A stretch of 64,000 nucleotides of DNA from Desulfuromusa sp. (GCA_016744675.1 JADGDX010000002.1:79490-143489); one strand, 5' to 3'. Shown: positions 1 through 10,412, numbered from the stretch's first letter. Notes: generated by a model from the letters alone, not told the origin. Numbers and translations: made by a program.

Positions 1-180
1 TTGGTGGCCACCCCTGTCATCGCCGTTCCCACATCGGTAGGGTATGGGGCTTCGTTCGGTGGGGTTGCAGCTTTGCTCGGCATGCTTAATTCTTGTGCCA
101 GCGGAGTCACGGTCGTCAATATTGATAATGGTTTCGGTGCTGCCTTTGCCGCTAATCGGATAAATCGTAAAAAAGAATAA
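1..180 (+). CDS. larB: LarB, nickel pincer cofactor biosynthesis carboxylase (3' end only)
   Basis: The reading frame is open from base 1 to a TAA at 178-180, so only the last 59 residues are present. The visible part has the glycine-rich signature of the AIR-carboxylase-like family ([13 protein letters not shown], then NIDNGFGAA). LarB carboxylates and hydrolyses nicotinic acid adenine dinucleotide in the first step of nickel-pincer nucleotide synthesis (family knowledge). The next gene is larC, the last enzyme of that pathway, which supports the call over PurE. The start lies outside the window. Confidence 0.9.
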   Translation: MVATPVIAVPTSVGYGASFGGVAALLGMLNSCASGVTVVNIDNGFGAAFAANRINRKKE

Positions 181-228
181 ATGGTAATGAGCACTAGCTA
201 CAAAAACTTTTAAGAAGAGAAATAAACC

Positions 229-1425
229 ATGAAAACCCTTTATTTAGATACTTTTTCCGGGATCTCCGGTGATATGTTTCTCGGTCTGTTACTTGATCTC
301 GGTATTGACCAACAACAGCTGGAACAAGAATTAGCCAAACTCCCCATCTGCGGTTACAAGCTAGATGTCGGACGGGAACAACGCCACGGAATCGAAGGCT
401 GTCGCGTGCAGGTCCTTTGTGAAGAGACTCATCACCACCGCAGCTGGAGTACCATTGATGCCATGCTAGCTGAAAGTGAGCTTTTGCCTGCGATAAAAAC
501 AATGGCGCGCAAATTTTTCCGCCGTCTAGGAGAAGCTGAAGCCAAAGTTCACGGGATCGATATCGATCAGGTCCATTTTCACGAAGTTGGTGCTGTTGAC
601 GCAATTGTTGACCTCGTTGGTAGTGCCATCGGCCTCCATTTGCTCAGCGTTGAAAAAGTCCTCTGCTCACCACTGCCTCTCTCTCGGGGCATGAGTCAAT
701 GTGCTCATGGCGCGCTTCCCCTGCCGGCACCAGCAACACTTGAAATTCTGCGCGACAAGCCCGTCTTCGATAGTCGTAGCGATAAAGAATTAGTCACTCC
801 TACCGGAGCAACAATAGCGGCTGTACTTGCCGAATTCAGTTCCTTTCCCGCCCAACCTCTGGGAAAAGCCGGTTACGGTGTGGGAGGATGGGAGCTTGAT
901 GACCGCCCTAACCTGCTCCGTGGAATTCTTTATGAAAACATCTCCATGGCAGATGACAGCGAGCAAGTTCAGCTCCTCGAATCTCACATCGACGACAGTA
1001 CGCCAGAACAGCTCGGTCACCTTTTGGAACGATTATTTACCGCAGGTGCTCTGGATGCAGGTTACATCCCCTTACAAATGAAAAAAAATCGTCCAGGAAC
1101 TCTGCTTAAAGTTGTCTGTCGCCCCGTGCAAGCAGCTGAACTAGCAACCCTGATTATGCACGAAAGTAGTGCTATCGGTGTCCGTAGTAATAGCTGTGAT
1201 CGTTTTCGTTTCGAGCGCCGCATCGAAACAGTCACAACTCCACTGGGCCCAGCGCGAGTCAAATTAATTTTTGACGCTGATAAATTTCTGCGCCTGACAC
1301 CAGAATACGATGACTGCCGGGAACTATCTCAGCAAAGCGGGCAGCCTCTCCAGCACATTTATCGGCTCGTGGAAACTGTCGCTTACGAACAATTTGATTT
1401 CAGCTTAAAAAAGGGAGAACTTTGA
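229..1425 (+). CDS. larC: LarC, nickel insertion protein for the pincer cofactor
   Basis: 398 residues, full length for the family, starting MKTLYLDTFSGISGDM, the conserved LarC N-terminus. LarC is a CTP-dependent cyclometallase that inserts nickel into the pyridinium dithiocarboxylate nucleotide used by lactate racemase-type enzymes (family knowledge). Here it is one continuous frame. In Lactobacillus plantarum the protein is made from two frames by programmed frameshifting, so that mechanism is not needed in this organism. An AAGAGA ribosome site precedes the ATG. larB is 48 bp upstream and pgpA overlaps the stop codon, so the three are probably one transcript. No larA or larE is visible. 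Confidence 0.93.
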   Translation: MKTLYLDTFSGISGDMFLGLLLDLGIDQQQLEQELAKLPICGYKLDVGREQRHGIEGCRVQVLCEETHHHRSWSTIDAMLAESELLPAIKTMARKFFRRLGEAEAKVHGIDIDQVHFHEVGAVDAIVDLVGSAIGLHLLSVEKVLCSPLPLSRGMSQCAHGALPLPAPATLEILRDKPVFDSRSDKELVTPTGATIAAVLAEFSSFPAQPLGKAGYGVGGWELDDRPNLLRGILYENISMADDSEQVQLLESHIDDSTPEQLGHLLERLFTAGALDAGYIPLQMKKNRPGTLLKVVCRPVQAAELATLIMHESSAIGVRSNSCDRFRFERRIETVTTPLGPARVKLIFDADKFLRLTPEYDDCRELSQQSGQPLQHIYRLVETVAYEQFDFSLKKGEL

Positions 1426-1907
1426 TGACTGAGAAAAACCCACTGACCCAATGGAGCTATCGCAAACTTGTTCTTTTTCTGTCCAGTAATGGTGGATTGG
1501 GTTACGCACCGATAGCTCCCGGAACATTTGGAACATTGGCTGGAATCCCAACATTTTACTATCTCTCCCGATTTTCATGGCCACTCCAAAGTCTCACCCT
1601 GATCGCTATTCTGTTTTTAAGTATCTGGGCCTGCGATATCGCCGGAACGTTTTATGCTGAAGCTGATGACGGACGAATCGTCATCGATGAACTGATTGGT
1701 TATCTGGTAGCAACAGCTTTTCTCCCTTTTTCCTGGCCGGCAGCGATCCTCGGCTTTATCTGGTTTCGAATTTTTGACATCGTTAAACCACCCCCGGCAA
1801 ACTGGTTCGACCGTGAAATGAAAAATGGTCTTGGTGTCACATTGGATGATGTCATGGCTGGTATTTATGCTGCAATAGCATTGCGAATTTGTTTGTGGAT
1901 ATTTTGA
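1425..1907 (+). CDS. pgpA: Phosphatidylglycerophosphatase A
   Basis: 160 residues from the ATG that overlaps the larC stop (TGATG); a TTG three bases earlier is possible but less likely. The product is an integral inner-membrane protein that removes phosphate from phosphatidylglycerophosphate to give phosphatidylglycerol. The N-terminal motif GLGYAPIAPGTFGTLAG and the acidic segment DDGRIVIDELIGY are characteristic of PgpA (PF04608), with several hydrophobic helices around them. The gene is translationally coupled to larC. In related genomes pgpA is often beside cinA, but here another gene separates them. Confidence 0.95.
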   Translation: MTEKNPLTQWSYRKLVLFLSSNGGLGYAPIAPGTFGTLAGIPTFYYLSRFSWPLQSLTLIAILFLSIWACDIAGTFYAEADDGRIVIDELIGYLVATAFLPFSWPAAILGFIWFRIFDIVKPPPANWFDREMKNGLGVTLDDVMAGIYAAIALRICLWIF

Positions 1908-1990
1908 TTAATAACTTAGATAGAACATCTTAAATCGACTATGACTATAAATAAACTATCTACCATATCTATGAGGAAAAATCGTAATAC

Positions 1991-3319
1991 ATGACTGAAT
2001 CCAACCGCATAGAATACAAACAGCAACTCACCGATAACCTCGAAAAAGAGGTGGTCGCCTTTCTGAATTACCACGATGGCGGTGTCATCTATCTTGGTAT
2101 TGATTCGGATGGAAACACTGTGGGTCTGAAAAATTGCGATGCAATTCAACTGGCGGTTAAGGATCGCCTAAAGAATAACATCCAGCCATCAATTATGGGA
2201 CTTTTCGATATCATCCATGAAGCGCATGACGATAAAGATATTGTTCGTGTCACCATTGCAGCTGGATTGGAAAAACCATACTGCCTCAAGAAATACGGTA
2301 TGACCGAAAAAGGGTGTTTTATCCGTGTTGGTAGCGCAGCTGAACCGATGCCACAAGAGATGATTGAATCCCTCTATAGTAGGCGAGTGCGTAATACCAT
2401 TGGCCGGATGGAATCAACCCGGCATGATCTGACCTTTGAGCAGTTGAAAATCTATTATGAAGCCAGAAGCCTCCACTTGAATGCGTCCTTTATGCAAAAC
2501 CTTGAATTGTTAACCCCTGAAGGTCAACCTAACTACGCCGCGTATCTGTTAGCCGATGAAAACGGGGTATCTGTTCAAGTGGCAAAATATGCCGACACTA
2601 CTCGTGTTGATTTGATTGAAAACCGTGAGTATGGCCATTGTTCACTGGTAAAAGCACTTAAAAGTGTGCTGGAGCGAATGGATGTGGAAAATACCATCTA
2701 TACTAAAATCGGTTATCCATTGCGCGAAGAGCGGGAAATGATTCATGCTCGTGCTATGCGTGAGGCGGTAATTAACGCCATTGTACACAATGATTACTCG
2801 AATGGATCATGCCCTAAATTTGAGTTCTTTTCTGATCGTCTAGAAATCACCTCGGCGGGAGGATTGCCTTACGGTGTGAGTGAAGAAGATTTTTTTAATG
2901 GTTATTCTTCGCCGCGCAATAAAGAGATTATGCGTGTTTTTCGCGATTTAGAAATTGTTGAACATTTAGGATCAGGAGTTCCACGTATCTTGGAAAACTA
3001 TGATCGTTGTGTGTTTCAAATTTATCCGAATTTTCTTCGGGTTGTTTTTCCTTATACGAACCCCATTGGGGCCCAGTCAGGGGCCCAGTCAGGGGCCCAG
3101 TCAATAAGCGTATTGTTGTTGCTTCAAGAAAAACCCCTTTCGGCCAATGAAGTGGTTACAGGTTTAGGCTTACGCAGTAAAACTGGAGCATTTAAACGAA
3201 CAATCAATGAACTACTGAGTGAATCACTGATTGAATATACCTTGCCAAATAAACCAACGAGTAGATTGCAAAAATATTGCCTGACCAAAAAAGGCGTTGA
3301 TTTATTGGAGAAATCATAA
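1991..3319 (+). CDS. AlbA_2 (Schlafen-type) domain regulator with ATP-binding and winged-helix segments
   Basis: 442 residues. The N-terminus (about 1-120, with IEYKQQ, EVVAFLNYHDGGVIYLGID) matches the AlbA_2/Schlafen nucleic-acid-binding domain. A middle segment (about 225-340, with REAVINAIVHNDYS and GSGVPRI) matches the HATPase-like C-terminal domain of this family. The last 75 residues look like a winged helix. A GAQS repeat links the two C-terminal parts. Such proteins are found as accessory regulators and near mobile or defence genes (family knowledge); the target is unknown. It sits between pgpA and cinA, its stop overlaps the cinA start (TAATG), and it has its own 83-bp AT-rich leader. 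It may be an acquired insertion in a conserved neighbourhood. Confidence 0.8.
   Translation: MTESNRIEYKQQLTDNLEKEVVAFLNYHDGGVIYLGIDSDGNTVGLKNCDAIQLAVKDRLKNNIQPSIMGLFDIIHEAHDDKDIVRVTIAAGLEKPYCLKKYGMTEKGCFIRVGSAAEPMPQEMIESLYSRRVRNTIGRMESTRHDLTFEQLKIYYEARSLHLNASFMQNLELLTPEGQPNYAAYLLADENGVSVQVAKYADTTRVDLIENREYGHCSLVKALKSVLERMDVENTIYTKIGYPLREEREMIHARAMREAVINAIVHNDYSNGSCPKFEFFSDRLEITSAGGLPYGVSEEDFFNGYSSPRNKEIMRVFRDLEIVEHLGSGVPRILENYDRCVFQIYPNFLRVVFPYTNPIGAQSGAQSGAQSISVLLLLQEKPLSANEVVTGLGLRSKTGAFKRTINELLSESLIEYTLPNKPTSRLQKYCLTKKGVDLLEKS
3068..3103 (+). repeat. Three perfect 12-bp in-frame tandem repeats
   Basis: The unit GGGGCCCAGTCA occurs three times without change and encodes three Gly-Ala-Gln-Ser units in the hinge between the ATP-binding and winged-helix parts of the AlbA_2 protein. 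Because the unit is a multiple of three, copy number can change without a frameshift. Confidence 0.95.
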
Positions 3320-4566
3320 TGCCCCCTTACGACATTGCCATATTAACCACCGGAGATGAGCTCTTAAGTGGAGAGATCAGCGACAGCAACACCAAGACAA
3401 TTGCCGCAATCCTTTCCAGCCATGGATACCGACTACGCTGTTCCCTGTCTGTTCCCGATCAAGAAAAAGAGATTGTCGCCGCACTCCAGTACCTGACTGG
3501 CCATGTTCAATTCGTTATTGTCACGGGGGGACTAGGGCCAACAGGAGATGATCGGACCGCACGGGCTGCAGCCAGAGCTCTCGGGCAACCGCTGGTCATC
3601 AATGAAGAAGCTCTAGAAATGGTTCATCAGTGGTTTTCCCGCAACAATCGTCACATGGAACCCAACAACGAGAGACAAGCACTTCTCCCCCAGTGGGCAC
3701 AGCCATTTCCAAATCAGTGTGGGACTGCTCCCGGTTTTCGCTTACAACACCCCCACTGTGAGCTATTTTTTCTTCCGGGTGTCCCAACTGAAATGAAAGC
3801 CATGTTTGAACAGTCTGTTCTGCCAATCCTGCAACAAAGAATTCCTGATTCAAACCCTCTGCAGCAGCGAACTTTTAAATTGTTTGGTCTTGCTGAACCT
3901 AAAATTGACCGACTTATTCCTTATAAACAGCTTCCCGAGGGGATTGAGGTTGCCTTTGCCCTCGACTACCCTTTGGTTCTCCTTAAGTTAAAAGCAAGTG
4001 GAAACGATGCCGAACACCACCTTGATCAGGCTGAAGCTTTACTTCTCAAAGAATTAAACCCTTATCTCATGGCTAGGAATGAAGAGACGCCGGAAGGGAA
4101 CGTAGGAAAATTACTGACCCGTGCTGGGCTAACTTTATCCCTAGCGGAATCGTGTACCGGAGGTTTGGTGACAACGTTACTCACCAGCCAACCAGGCGCA
4201 TCAAACTTTCTTGAACGTGCTGCCGTTACTTATGCTGACTCTGCAAAGGCCGATTGGCTGAACGTTCCAACCTTGTTGCTACAGCAACACGGAGCCGTCA
4301 GCGAAAATTGTGCCCGAGCTATGGCCAGTGGGCTGCGTAACGCGACCGGAACCGATTTATCTCTGGCGATAACAGGGGTTGCCGGGCCCGATGGTGGAAG
4401 TGAAGAAAAACCGGTTGGAACGGTGTATATTTCTCTAGCGAGCGCGAATGGGGTTCATGTCAAAAGGTACTCTTTTAGTGGGAATCGAAGTCGTGTTCAG
4501 CGCATGAGTGCCACTATGGCACTCGAATGGTTGCGCCGATTTGCTTTGCAGCAAATCGAAAAATAG
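3319..4566 (+). CDS. cinA: CinA: MoaB-like domain plus nicotinamide-nucleotide amidase
   Basis: 415 residues with both expected domains. The N-terminal MoaB/MogA-like domain (about 1-170; ILTTGDELLSGEISDSN, TGGLGPTGDD) acts in CinA as an ADP-ribose pyrophosphatase. The C-terminal PncC-type domain (about 255-410; LSLAESCTGGLV, AITGVAGPDGG) deamidates nicotinamide mononucleotide for NAD recycling (family knowledge). The ATG overlaps the stop of the preceding gene. The gene ends 196 bp before recA, the frequent cinA-recA neighbourhood of bacteria, although the gap suggests recA has its own promoter. Confidence 0.96.
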   Translation: MPPYDIAILTTGDELLSGEISDSNTKTIAAILSSHGYRLRCSLSVPDQEKEIVAALQYLTGHVQFVIVTGGLGPTGDDRTARAAARALGQPLVINEEALEMVHQWFSRNNRHMEPNNERQALLPQWAQPFPNQCGTAPGFRLQHPHCELFFLPGVPTEMKAMFEQSVLPILQQRIPDSNPLQQRTFKLFGLAEPKIDRLIPYKQLPEGIEVAFALDYPLVLLKLKASGNDAEHHLDQAEALLLKELNPYLMARNEETPEGNVGKLLTRAGLTLSLAESCTGGLVTTLLTSQPGASNFLERAAVTYADSAKADWLNVPTLLLQQHGAVSENCARAMASGLRNATGTDLSLAITGVAGPDGGSEEKPVGTVYISLASANGVHVKRYSFSGNRSRVQRMSATMALEWLRRFALQQIEK

Positions 4567-4680
4567 AGCGGACAGATCAATAATGGCTCGACAGCAGCAA
4601 AAAAAAGTTTTAATGTTGTAGGGTTAGGGGGACATAAGATTAGCAAATATAAGTCCCACCAATTCTCTTAATCCAAACGA

Positions 4681-4699
4681 TGTGACCTATTTTGTCACA
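4681..4699. promoter_or_regulatory. Palindrome TGTGAC-N7-GTCACA in the recA promoter region
   Basis: Perfect 6-bp arms are separated by CTATTTT, 64 bp upstream of the recA ATG. It could be the local SOS (LexA) operator, but it does not match the LexA sites I know for Geobacter, E. coli or Bdellovibrio. The spacing is three bases longer than the Crp-type palindromes elsewhere in the window. The 4567-4762 gap also holds TTGAAA-N18-TATAAA at 4714-4743, which lies too close to the ribosome site to be confident of. Confidence 0.5.
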
Positions 4700-4762
4700 C
4701 CGCTATGAAATAGTTGAAATTATAAAAACGACTCTCTTATAAATATTTACTGGAGGAAGATC

Positions 4763-5791
4763 ATGTCCGACGACAACCGTAACCGCGCCCTTGACTTAGC
4801 AATGGGCCAAATAGAAAAACAATTTGGCAAGGGCAGCATTATGCGCCTTGGCTCCGATTTTCAAATGCCTGCGATAGATACGATTCCAACAGGAGCCCTC
4901 AGTTTGGATCTTGCTCTCGGAGTTGGAGGCATCCCCAAAGGGCGTATCATTGAAATCTTTGGCCCGGAATCTTCGGGTAAAACAACCCTCGCCCTGCACA
5001 TTCTCGCTGAAGTTCAGAAGCAAGGGGGAGTTGCCGCATTTATCGATGCAGAGCATGCCCTCGACCTTCAATATGCTCAACATCTTGGCGTCAAACCAGA
5101 CGATTTGCTGGTCAGCCAGCCCGACACCGGAGAACAAGCTCTGGAGATTACCGAAATGCTCGTTCGTAGTGGTGCCATTGACCTTTTGGTTGTCGATTCG
5201 GTCGCAGCCTTGACCCCACGAGCTGAAATTGAGGGTGACATGGGTGATTCCCATATGGGATTGCAAGCGCGCCTCATGTCTCAAGCGTTGCGGAAACTGA
5301 CAGGGATCGTCAGCAAATCAAATTGCAGTATTATTTTCATCAATCAGATTCGAATGAAAATCGGGGTGATGTTTGGCAATCCTGAAACAACGACAGGTGG
5401 TAATGCCCTGAAGTTTTACTCATCAGTCCGTCTCGATATCCGCAGGATTGCATCACTGAAACAGGGGCAAGACGTGATTGGAGGAAGAACCCGGGTTAAA
5501 GTGGTCAAAAACAAGGTGGCTCCGCCATTCAAACAAGCCGAATTTGACATTATGTACGGTAACGGAATTTCCCGCGAAGGAGATCTCCTCGATTTGGGGG
5601 TTGATAACGATATCGTTGAAAAAAGTGGTTCTTGGTTCTCATATAAAGGTGAGCGTGTTGGCCAAGGAAGAGAAAACGCCAAACAGTTCTTGAAGGAACA
5701 TCCAGAAATGACCAACGAAATTGATGCGACTCTGCGCGAGCTTTACGGCATTGGAGCAGGGGAAGCAACATCCGAAGAAAACACTGACTAA
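4763..5791 (+). CDS. recA: RecA recombinase
   Basis: 342 residues, typical length. RecA polymerises on single-stranded DNA, performs strand exchange and triggers LexA cleavage. The Walker A motif GPESSGKT is at 67-74, followed by the Walker B region [12 protein letters not shown], the loop L1/L2 segments and [27 protein letters not shown] (shown by its position around residues 192-218). The start ATG follows a strong TGGAGGA site. The acidic C-terminal tail (EATSEENTD) is normal for the family. pilT starts 35 bp downstream and the RecA modulator recX follows, so the three may be co-expressed. Confidence 0.99.
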   Translation: MSDDNRNRALDLAMGQIEKQFGKGSIMRLGSDFQMPAIDTIPTGALSLDLALGVGGIPKGRIIEIFGPESSGKTTLALHILAEVQKQGGVAAFIDAEHALDLQYAQHLGVKPDDLLVSQPDTGEQALEITEMLVRSGAIDLLVVDSVAALTPRAEIEGDMGDSHMGLQARLMSQALRKLTGIVSKSNCSIIFINQIRMKIGVMFGNPETTTGGNALKFYSSVRLDIRRIASLKQGQDVIGGRTRVKVVKNKVAPPFKQAEFDIMYGNGISREGDLLDLGVDNDIVEKSGSWFSYKGERVGQGRENAKQFLKEHPEMTNEIDATLRELYGIGAGEATSEENTD

Positions 5792-5826
5792 CAACACTCA
5801 ATTGTAAAGTGAAAGAGGACAGAACT

Positions 5827-7014
5827 ATGAATTTAAATGACATACTCGGCATGGCACTTAAATCCAATACCTCGGATATCCACCTCAAAGCAGGCCTGCC
5901 ACCTGTTTTTCGTATTGATGGGAATCTGCGTCCACTTCCGAAAGCCCCCAGACTGACAGCCGAATCGGTTCGCAGCATGTGTGAAGCCATCATGAACGAT
6001 CGGCAGCGAACCAAGTTTGAAGAAATGAACGAAATTGACCTTGCTTATGGAGTTCCGGGATTAGGGAGATTCAGAGCAAATGTCTTTATGCAACGCAATT
6101 CAGTGTCTGCTGTTTTTCGTGCCATTCCCTTTAAAATTGCAACCCTAGATGACCTGGTGATGCCACCGGTTCTCAAGAAAATTGCCAGTGAGGCTCGCGG
6201 ACTGGTTCTGGTCACAGGCGCAACAGGATCTGGCAAATCAACAACATTGGCAGCAATGATTGACCACATCAATAGCAACCGCACTGCCCATGTTGTGACC
6301 GTCGAAGATCCTATTGAATATCTTCACCGGGACCGTAAATGTATTATTAATCAACGTGAAGTTGGTTTCGATACCACCGGATTCGCACCGGCACTGAAAA
6401 GTGCTTTGCGGCAAGATCCAGACGTTATTCTTGTTGGTGAGATGCGTGACTTGGAAACGGCTGAAACAGCTCTTGCAGCCGCTGAAACTGGACACCTCGT
6501 CCTCTCAACTCTCCACACAATTGACGCTCCGGAGACCATCTCACGGATTATCTCCATGTTTCCACCGCACCTGCAACGTCATGTCCGCCTCCAACTCTCC
6601 AATGTCCTTAAAGGGGTCATCTCACAACGCTTGATCCCGCGTGTTGAGGGAACGGGCAGAGTTGCCGCTGTTGAGGTTATGATCTCCACCGGTCGCGTTC
6701 GTGAATTAATTGACGATCAGGAAAAAACAGTCCAACTCAGAGACACGATCGCCAAAGGCTACACGACTTACGGCATGCAAACCTTTGATCAAGCCCTGAT
6801 GGATTTGGTAAAAAGGGAAGTCATCAGTTATGACGAAGCTCTGCGACAAAGTTCAAACCCCGACGACTTCAAACTTAAATTCTCTGGGATTGACGCGACC
6901 TCTGATGCCTCTTGGGGCGACTTTGAGCGCGGCAAAGCCCAAGAAGATAAAGACGCTCTAGAAGAAGATGAGGGATTGAAGGCCGATGGTCAAATTGAAG
7001 TCGAGCGCTTCTAA
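5827..7014 (+). CDS. pilT: PilT, twitching motility retraction ATPase
   Basis: 395 residues from the ATG at 5827, chosen because AAAGAGGA lies just upstream and MNLNDILGMALK matches the usual PilT N-terminus; a GTG at 5809 is an alternative. PilT is the cytoplasmic hexameric ATPase that depolymerises type IV pili. Walker A GATGSGKS is at 131-138, and the PilT signatures RQDPDVILVGEMRD and STLHTIDAPETI follow. A 35-residue acidic tail (EEDEG) extends beyond the usual end. It sits between recA and recX with a 29-bp overlap with recX. Confidence 0.96.
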   Translation: MNLNDILGMALKSNTSDIHLKAGLPPVFRIDGNLRPLPKAPRLTAESVRSMCEAIMNDRQRTKFEEMNEIDLAYGVPGLGRFRANVFMQRNSVSAVFRAIPFKIATLDDLVMPPVLKKIASEARGLVLVTGATGSGKSTTLAAMIDHINSNRTAHVVTVEDPIEYLHRDRKCIINQREVGFDTTGFAPALKSALRQDPDVILVGEMRDLETAETALAAAETGHLVLSTLHTIDAPETISRIISMFPPHLQRHVRLQLSNVLKGVISQRLIPRVEGTGRVAAVEVMISTGRVRELIDDQEKTVQLRDTIAKGYTTYGMQTFDQALMDLVKREVISYDEALRQSSNPDDFKLKFSGIDATSDASWGDFERGKAQEDKDALEEDEGLKADGQIEVERF

Positions 7015-7501
7015 ACCCTCGAAAACGAGTGGGCAAGGCGGTGAGGATTCGGCAAAAAAAACCTTTGCTGCTGCACTCCGCTTACTCACACGACGTGATC
7101 GAAGCGAAACCGAACTACGACAGAAACTTAAACAGCTCGGTTTTTCGTTCTCTAATATCGAGGCCGCTGTCGATCAATGTCGAGAATATAACTACCTTAA
7201 CGATCACCGCTTTGCCACAGAACGAGCTCGTACTCTGATGCGAACCGGCCGGGGTGTTGGCAGCAAGATCAAGCTTGACCTTCGTAATCGTGGTGTCAAC
7301 GAAGACATCGCATACGTTGCCATTGAAACGGCCGAAAGTGAATTTTCCCCTGCTCAACTCTTACGCGACCAACTCAACCGCCGCTTTTCTACTTTTGACT
7401 ATGCAACTGCAGATAATCGCGAACGCCGCCGGGTTATCAGTTTTTTTCAGCGTCGAGGATTCTCTCTTGAACTCATATTCTCAATCGTGAAGGAAGAATA
7501 A
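6986..7501 (+). CDS. recX: RecX family regulator of RecA
   Basis: 171 residues, usual size. RecX binds and caps RecA filaments and limits recombinase activity (family knowledge). The three-helix repeats are visible: RRDRSETELRQKLKQLGFS, then YLNDHRFATERARTLMR with KIKLDLRNRGV, then the C-terminal ERRRVISFFQRRGFS. The start overlaps the end of pilT, consistent with translational coupling. The 139 bp that follow, up to alaS, are AT-rich and contain no clear hairpin. Confidence 0.93.
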   Translation: MVKLKSSASKPSKTSGQGGEDSAKKTFAAALRLLTRRDRSETELRQKLKQLGFSFSNIEAAVDQCREYNYLNDHRFATERARTLMRTGRGVGSKIKLDLRNRGVNEDIAYVAIETAESEFSPAQLLRDQLNRRFSTFDYATADNRERRRVISFFQRRGFSLELIFSIVKEE

Positions 7502-7640
7502 ATTCAACTTTCATCCTAAATAAGCTGAAAATCCTTTTCAAATCCAACATCTTCGACTAATATCCCACATTCATATTTTCATCAAACATTCGCGCTTTTA
7601 CTAGCCGACCGTACAAATATCATCCGAAAGGTTGTCACAA

Positions 7641-10283
7641 ATGATTTCTGGAAATGAAATTCGTGCCCGTTTTCTCAAATACTTTGAAGACCGTGATCAC
7701 ACTATCATCTCTTCATCCTCTCTGGTTCCACACAATGATCCAACCCTGCTGTTTACGAATGCCGGCATGAATCAATTCAAGGATTGTTTTCTCGGTGATG
7801 AAAAACGCTCTTATGTGCGCGCCACCACCTCGCAGAAATGTGTCCGAGCCGGTGGAAAGCACAATGACCTTGAAAACGTCGGACGGACTGCTCGTCATCA
7901 TACTTTCTTTGAGATGCTCGGAAATTTCTCTTTCGGAGACTATTTTAAGAAAGAAGCGATCGCCTTCGCTTGGGAATTTTTGACCAAAGAAATGAAACTC
8001 GATATTGATCGTCTGTATGTTTCAGTTTATACCGATGATGATGAAGCGGCAAATATTTGGCATCACCAAGAAGGAGTCCCCCGCGAACGGATCTTCCGCT
8101 TCGAAGAAGACAATTTCTGGTCAATGGGTGATACAGGCCCATGTGGTCCGTGCTCTGAAATCTTTTACGATAACGGTCCTGAAATCGGGTGTGATTCTCC
8201 GACCTGCACTGTTGGTTGTGATTGTGATCGCTACATGGAAATTTGGAACAATGTCTTTATGCAGTTTAACCGTCAGCCCGACGGAACCCTCGTTCCTCTC
8301 CCCAAACCTGCGGTGGATACGGGAATGGGTTTGGAGCGCCTCACAACCGTCATGCAAGGGGTTCAATCCAACTACGATACCGACCTAATTCGTAAGGTCA
8401 TCGCGTACATTGAAGAACTCTCCGCGAAAACCTATGGTGACAATGAAGAAGATGATGTTTCCATGCGCGTCATGACTGACCACAGTCGGGCAACAGCTTA
8501 TCTGATTGCCGACGGGGTACTACCCTCCAATGAAGGCCGTGGCTACGTACTAAGGCGCATTATGCGTCGTGCGATGCGCCATGCAAAGATGCTTGGCCTT
8601 GAAGATCCAGTGTTGTTCAAAACAGCTATTTTTGTCCTTGAATCGATGGCAGACGCTTACCCCGAAGAGGCCCGCAGAAAAGACTTTATCGCCAAAGTTG
8701 TTTTGAATGAAGAAGAACGCTTCATCCAAACACTCGGAAATGGCCTGCGTATTTTACAGGAGGAGATTGTCCGGCTTTCTTCAGCCAGCCAAACAATCAT
8801 CCCAGGAGAAACCGTCTTTAAACTCTATGATACCTATGGCTTTCCCGTCGACCTGACAGCAGATATTGTTGAAAAAGATGGCTATAGTCTCGATGAAGCA
8901 GGGTTTGAAACCTGCATGGAAGCACAACGGGCAAAAGCCAGAAAACATTGGAAAGGCTCGGGAGAAGAGGCCGTTTCTGTCATCTATAAACAACTCATAG
9001 AGCAAGGGATTCAAACCGATTTCTCGGGTTATTCTAAATTGGAAGACCAAAGTGAAGTTCTCGCCCTCATCCATCAAGGTCAATTGGTTGATGAAGCAGT
9101 CTGTGGCGAAAATGTAGAAATCATCACCGCGACGACCCCTTGCTATGGCGAGTCAGGGGGGCAGATTGGCGATACTGGCGAAATCATAACAGGCGAAGCA
9201 ACTCTGCGAATTACCGAAACAAGAAAGCCCCTCCCTGAGATCTATGTACACATGTGTGAAGTTGTCACTGGTTCTCTCAAAAAAGGAGACCAGGCAAAGA
9301 TTAAGGTTAATGCAGACCGACGTCAGCAGATTATCCTTAACCACACAGCGACACACCTGTTGCAAGCAGCCCTACAAAAACACCTTGGAAACCATGTCAA
9401 GCAGGCAGGATCACTCGTTACTGCTGAGAGGCTCCGCTTTGACTTTACCCATTTCTCACCTCTATCAAGCGAAGAACTGGGCCAAATCGAAGAACAAGTC
9501 AATCAACAAATCCGCACCAATGCACAGGTAGAAAATCGGGAAATGAGTGCTGATGCTGCTCAGAAAGCCGGTGCAATGGCACTGTTTGGTGAAAAATACG
9601 GTGACATCGTCCGAGTCGTCAATATTGGTGATTACAGCATGGAACTCTGTGGAGGAACGCATGCCAATGCCGCTGGTGATATTGGCCTCTTCCGAATTTT
9701 AAGCGAAGGAGGAATCGCAGCAGGTGTCCGTCGTATCGAAGCGGTCACCGGAGCGACGGCATTAGCTCAGGTTCAGCAGCAACAACAAGCGTTGCAACGT
9801 GCTGCCGACTTGGTCAAAAGCGATCCCCAAAAGCTTGAGGCGCGCTTACTGAAAATACTTGAGCAACAAAAAGAAATGGAAAAAGAGCTCGAACAGTTAC
9901 ACGCCAAGGCGAATGCTGACCGCAGCGGAGAGTTGATCGATCAAGTTCAACAAATCGGAGATATCAAACTTTTAGCGGTAAAAATTCCAGGAGTCGGGGG
10001 CAAAGATCTGCGTGAATTTTCTGATCAACTTCGTGACAAACTTGGCTCTGGCGTCCTCGTCCTCGTCTCTGATGCAGATGACAAAGTTGCCCTTTTGGTT
10101 GCTGTCACCAAAGATCTAACCGATCGAGTCAAAGCCGGAAACCTGATAAAACCTTTGGCTGAAATCGTCGGTGGCCGTGGCGGTGGCCGCCCGGAATTAG
10201 CTCAAGCAGGAGGCCCAGCAATCGATAAAATTGAAGCTTTGCTCCAAGCTGCACCCGAGCAACTACAAAAAATACTGGGTTAA
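7641..10283 (+). CDS. alaS: Alanyl-tRNA synthetase
   Basis: 880 residues from the ATG at 7641, preferred over TTG 7632 because GAAAGG is well spaced and [15 protein letters not shown] is the standard start. It charges tRNA-Ala. The order is catalytic class II domain (about 1-240), tRNA-recognition domain, editing domain with zinc ligands NHTATHL and CGGTHAN (about 560-670), and the C-Ala DHHA1 domain with [15 protein letters not shown] near the end. Internal alternate-frame reading frames are shadows. No T-box leader is apparent. Confidence 0.99.
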   Translation: MISGNEIRARFLKYFEDRDHTIISSSSLVPHNDPTLLFTNAGMNQFKDCFLGDEKRSYVRATTSQKCVRAGGKHNDLENVGRTARHHTFFEMLGNFSFGDYFKKEAIAFAWEFLTKEMKLDIDRLYVSVYTDDDEAANIWHHQEGVPRERIFRFEEDNFWSMGDTGPCGPCSEIFYDNGPEIGCDSPTCTVGCDCDRYMEIWNNVFMQFNRQPDGTLVPLPKPAVDTGMGLERLTTVMQGVQSNYDTDLIRKVIAYIEELSAKTYGDNEEDDVSMRVMTDHSRATAYLIADGVLPSNEGRGYVLRRIMRRAMRHAKMLGLEDPVLFKTAIFVLESMADAYPEEARRKDFIAKVVLNEEERFIQTLGNGLRILQEEIVRLSSASQTIIPGETVFKLYDTYGFPVDLTADIVEKDGYSLDEAGFETCMEAQRAKARKHWKGSGEEAVSVIYKQLIEQGIQTDFSGYSKLEDQSEVLALIHQGQLVDEAVCGENVEIITATTPCYGESGGQIGDTGEIITGEATLRITETRKPLPEIYVHMCEVVTGSLKKGDQAKIKVNADRRQQIILNHTATHLLQAALQKHLGNHVKQAGSLVTAERLRFDFTHFSPLSSEELGQIEEQVNQQIRTNAQVENREMSADAAQKAGAMALFGEKYGDIVRVVNIGDYSMELCGGTHANAAGDIGLFRILSEGGIAAGVRRIEAVTGATALAQVQQQQQALQRAADLVKSDPQKLEARLLKILEQQKEMEKELEQLHAKANADRSGELIDQVQQIGDIKLLAVKIPGVGGKDLREFSDQLRDKLGSGVLVLVSDADDKVALLVAVTKDLTDRVKAGNLIKPLAEIVGGRGGGRPELAQAGGPAIDKIEALLQAAPEQLQKILG

Positions 10284-10412
10284 ATTACGAAGAGAGTCGT
10301 TCTTTCTTCTGGTTTAGCTCACAAGGACTGGACATCTCTGAGAACTTCGCTATCATTGACGCATTAAATCCGTCACGTGACCTCCCCTCGGGAGACTCAG
10401 AGAATTGGGCAT

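Noticed and set aside
4681..4699. recA palindrome as a seventh Crp-type site
   Set aside because: The distance between TGTGA and TCACA is nine bases instead of six, so it would not fit the same dimer.
4796..5284. Long antisense frame over recA
   Set aside because: It is the complement of a highly conserved gene, has no ribosome site and low-complexity composition; similar shadows lie over alaS, argG and dapA.
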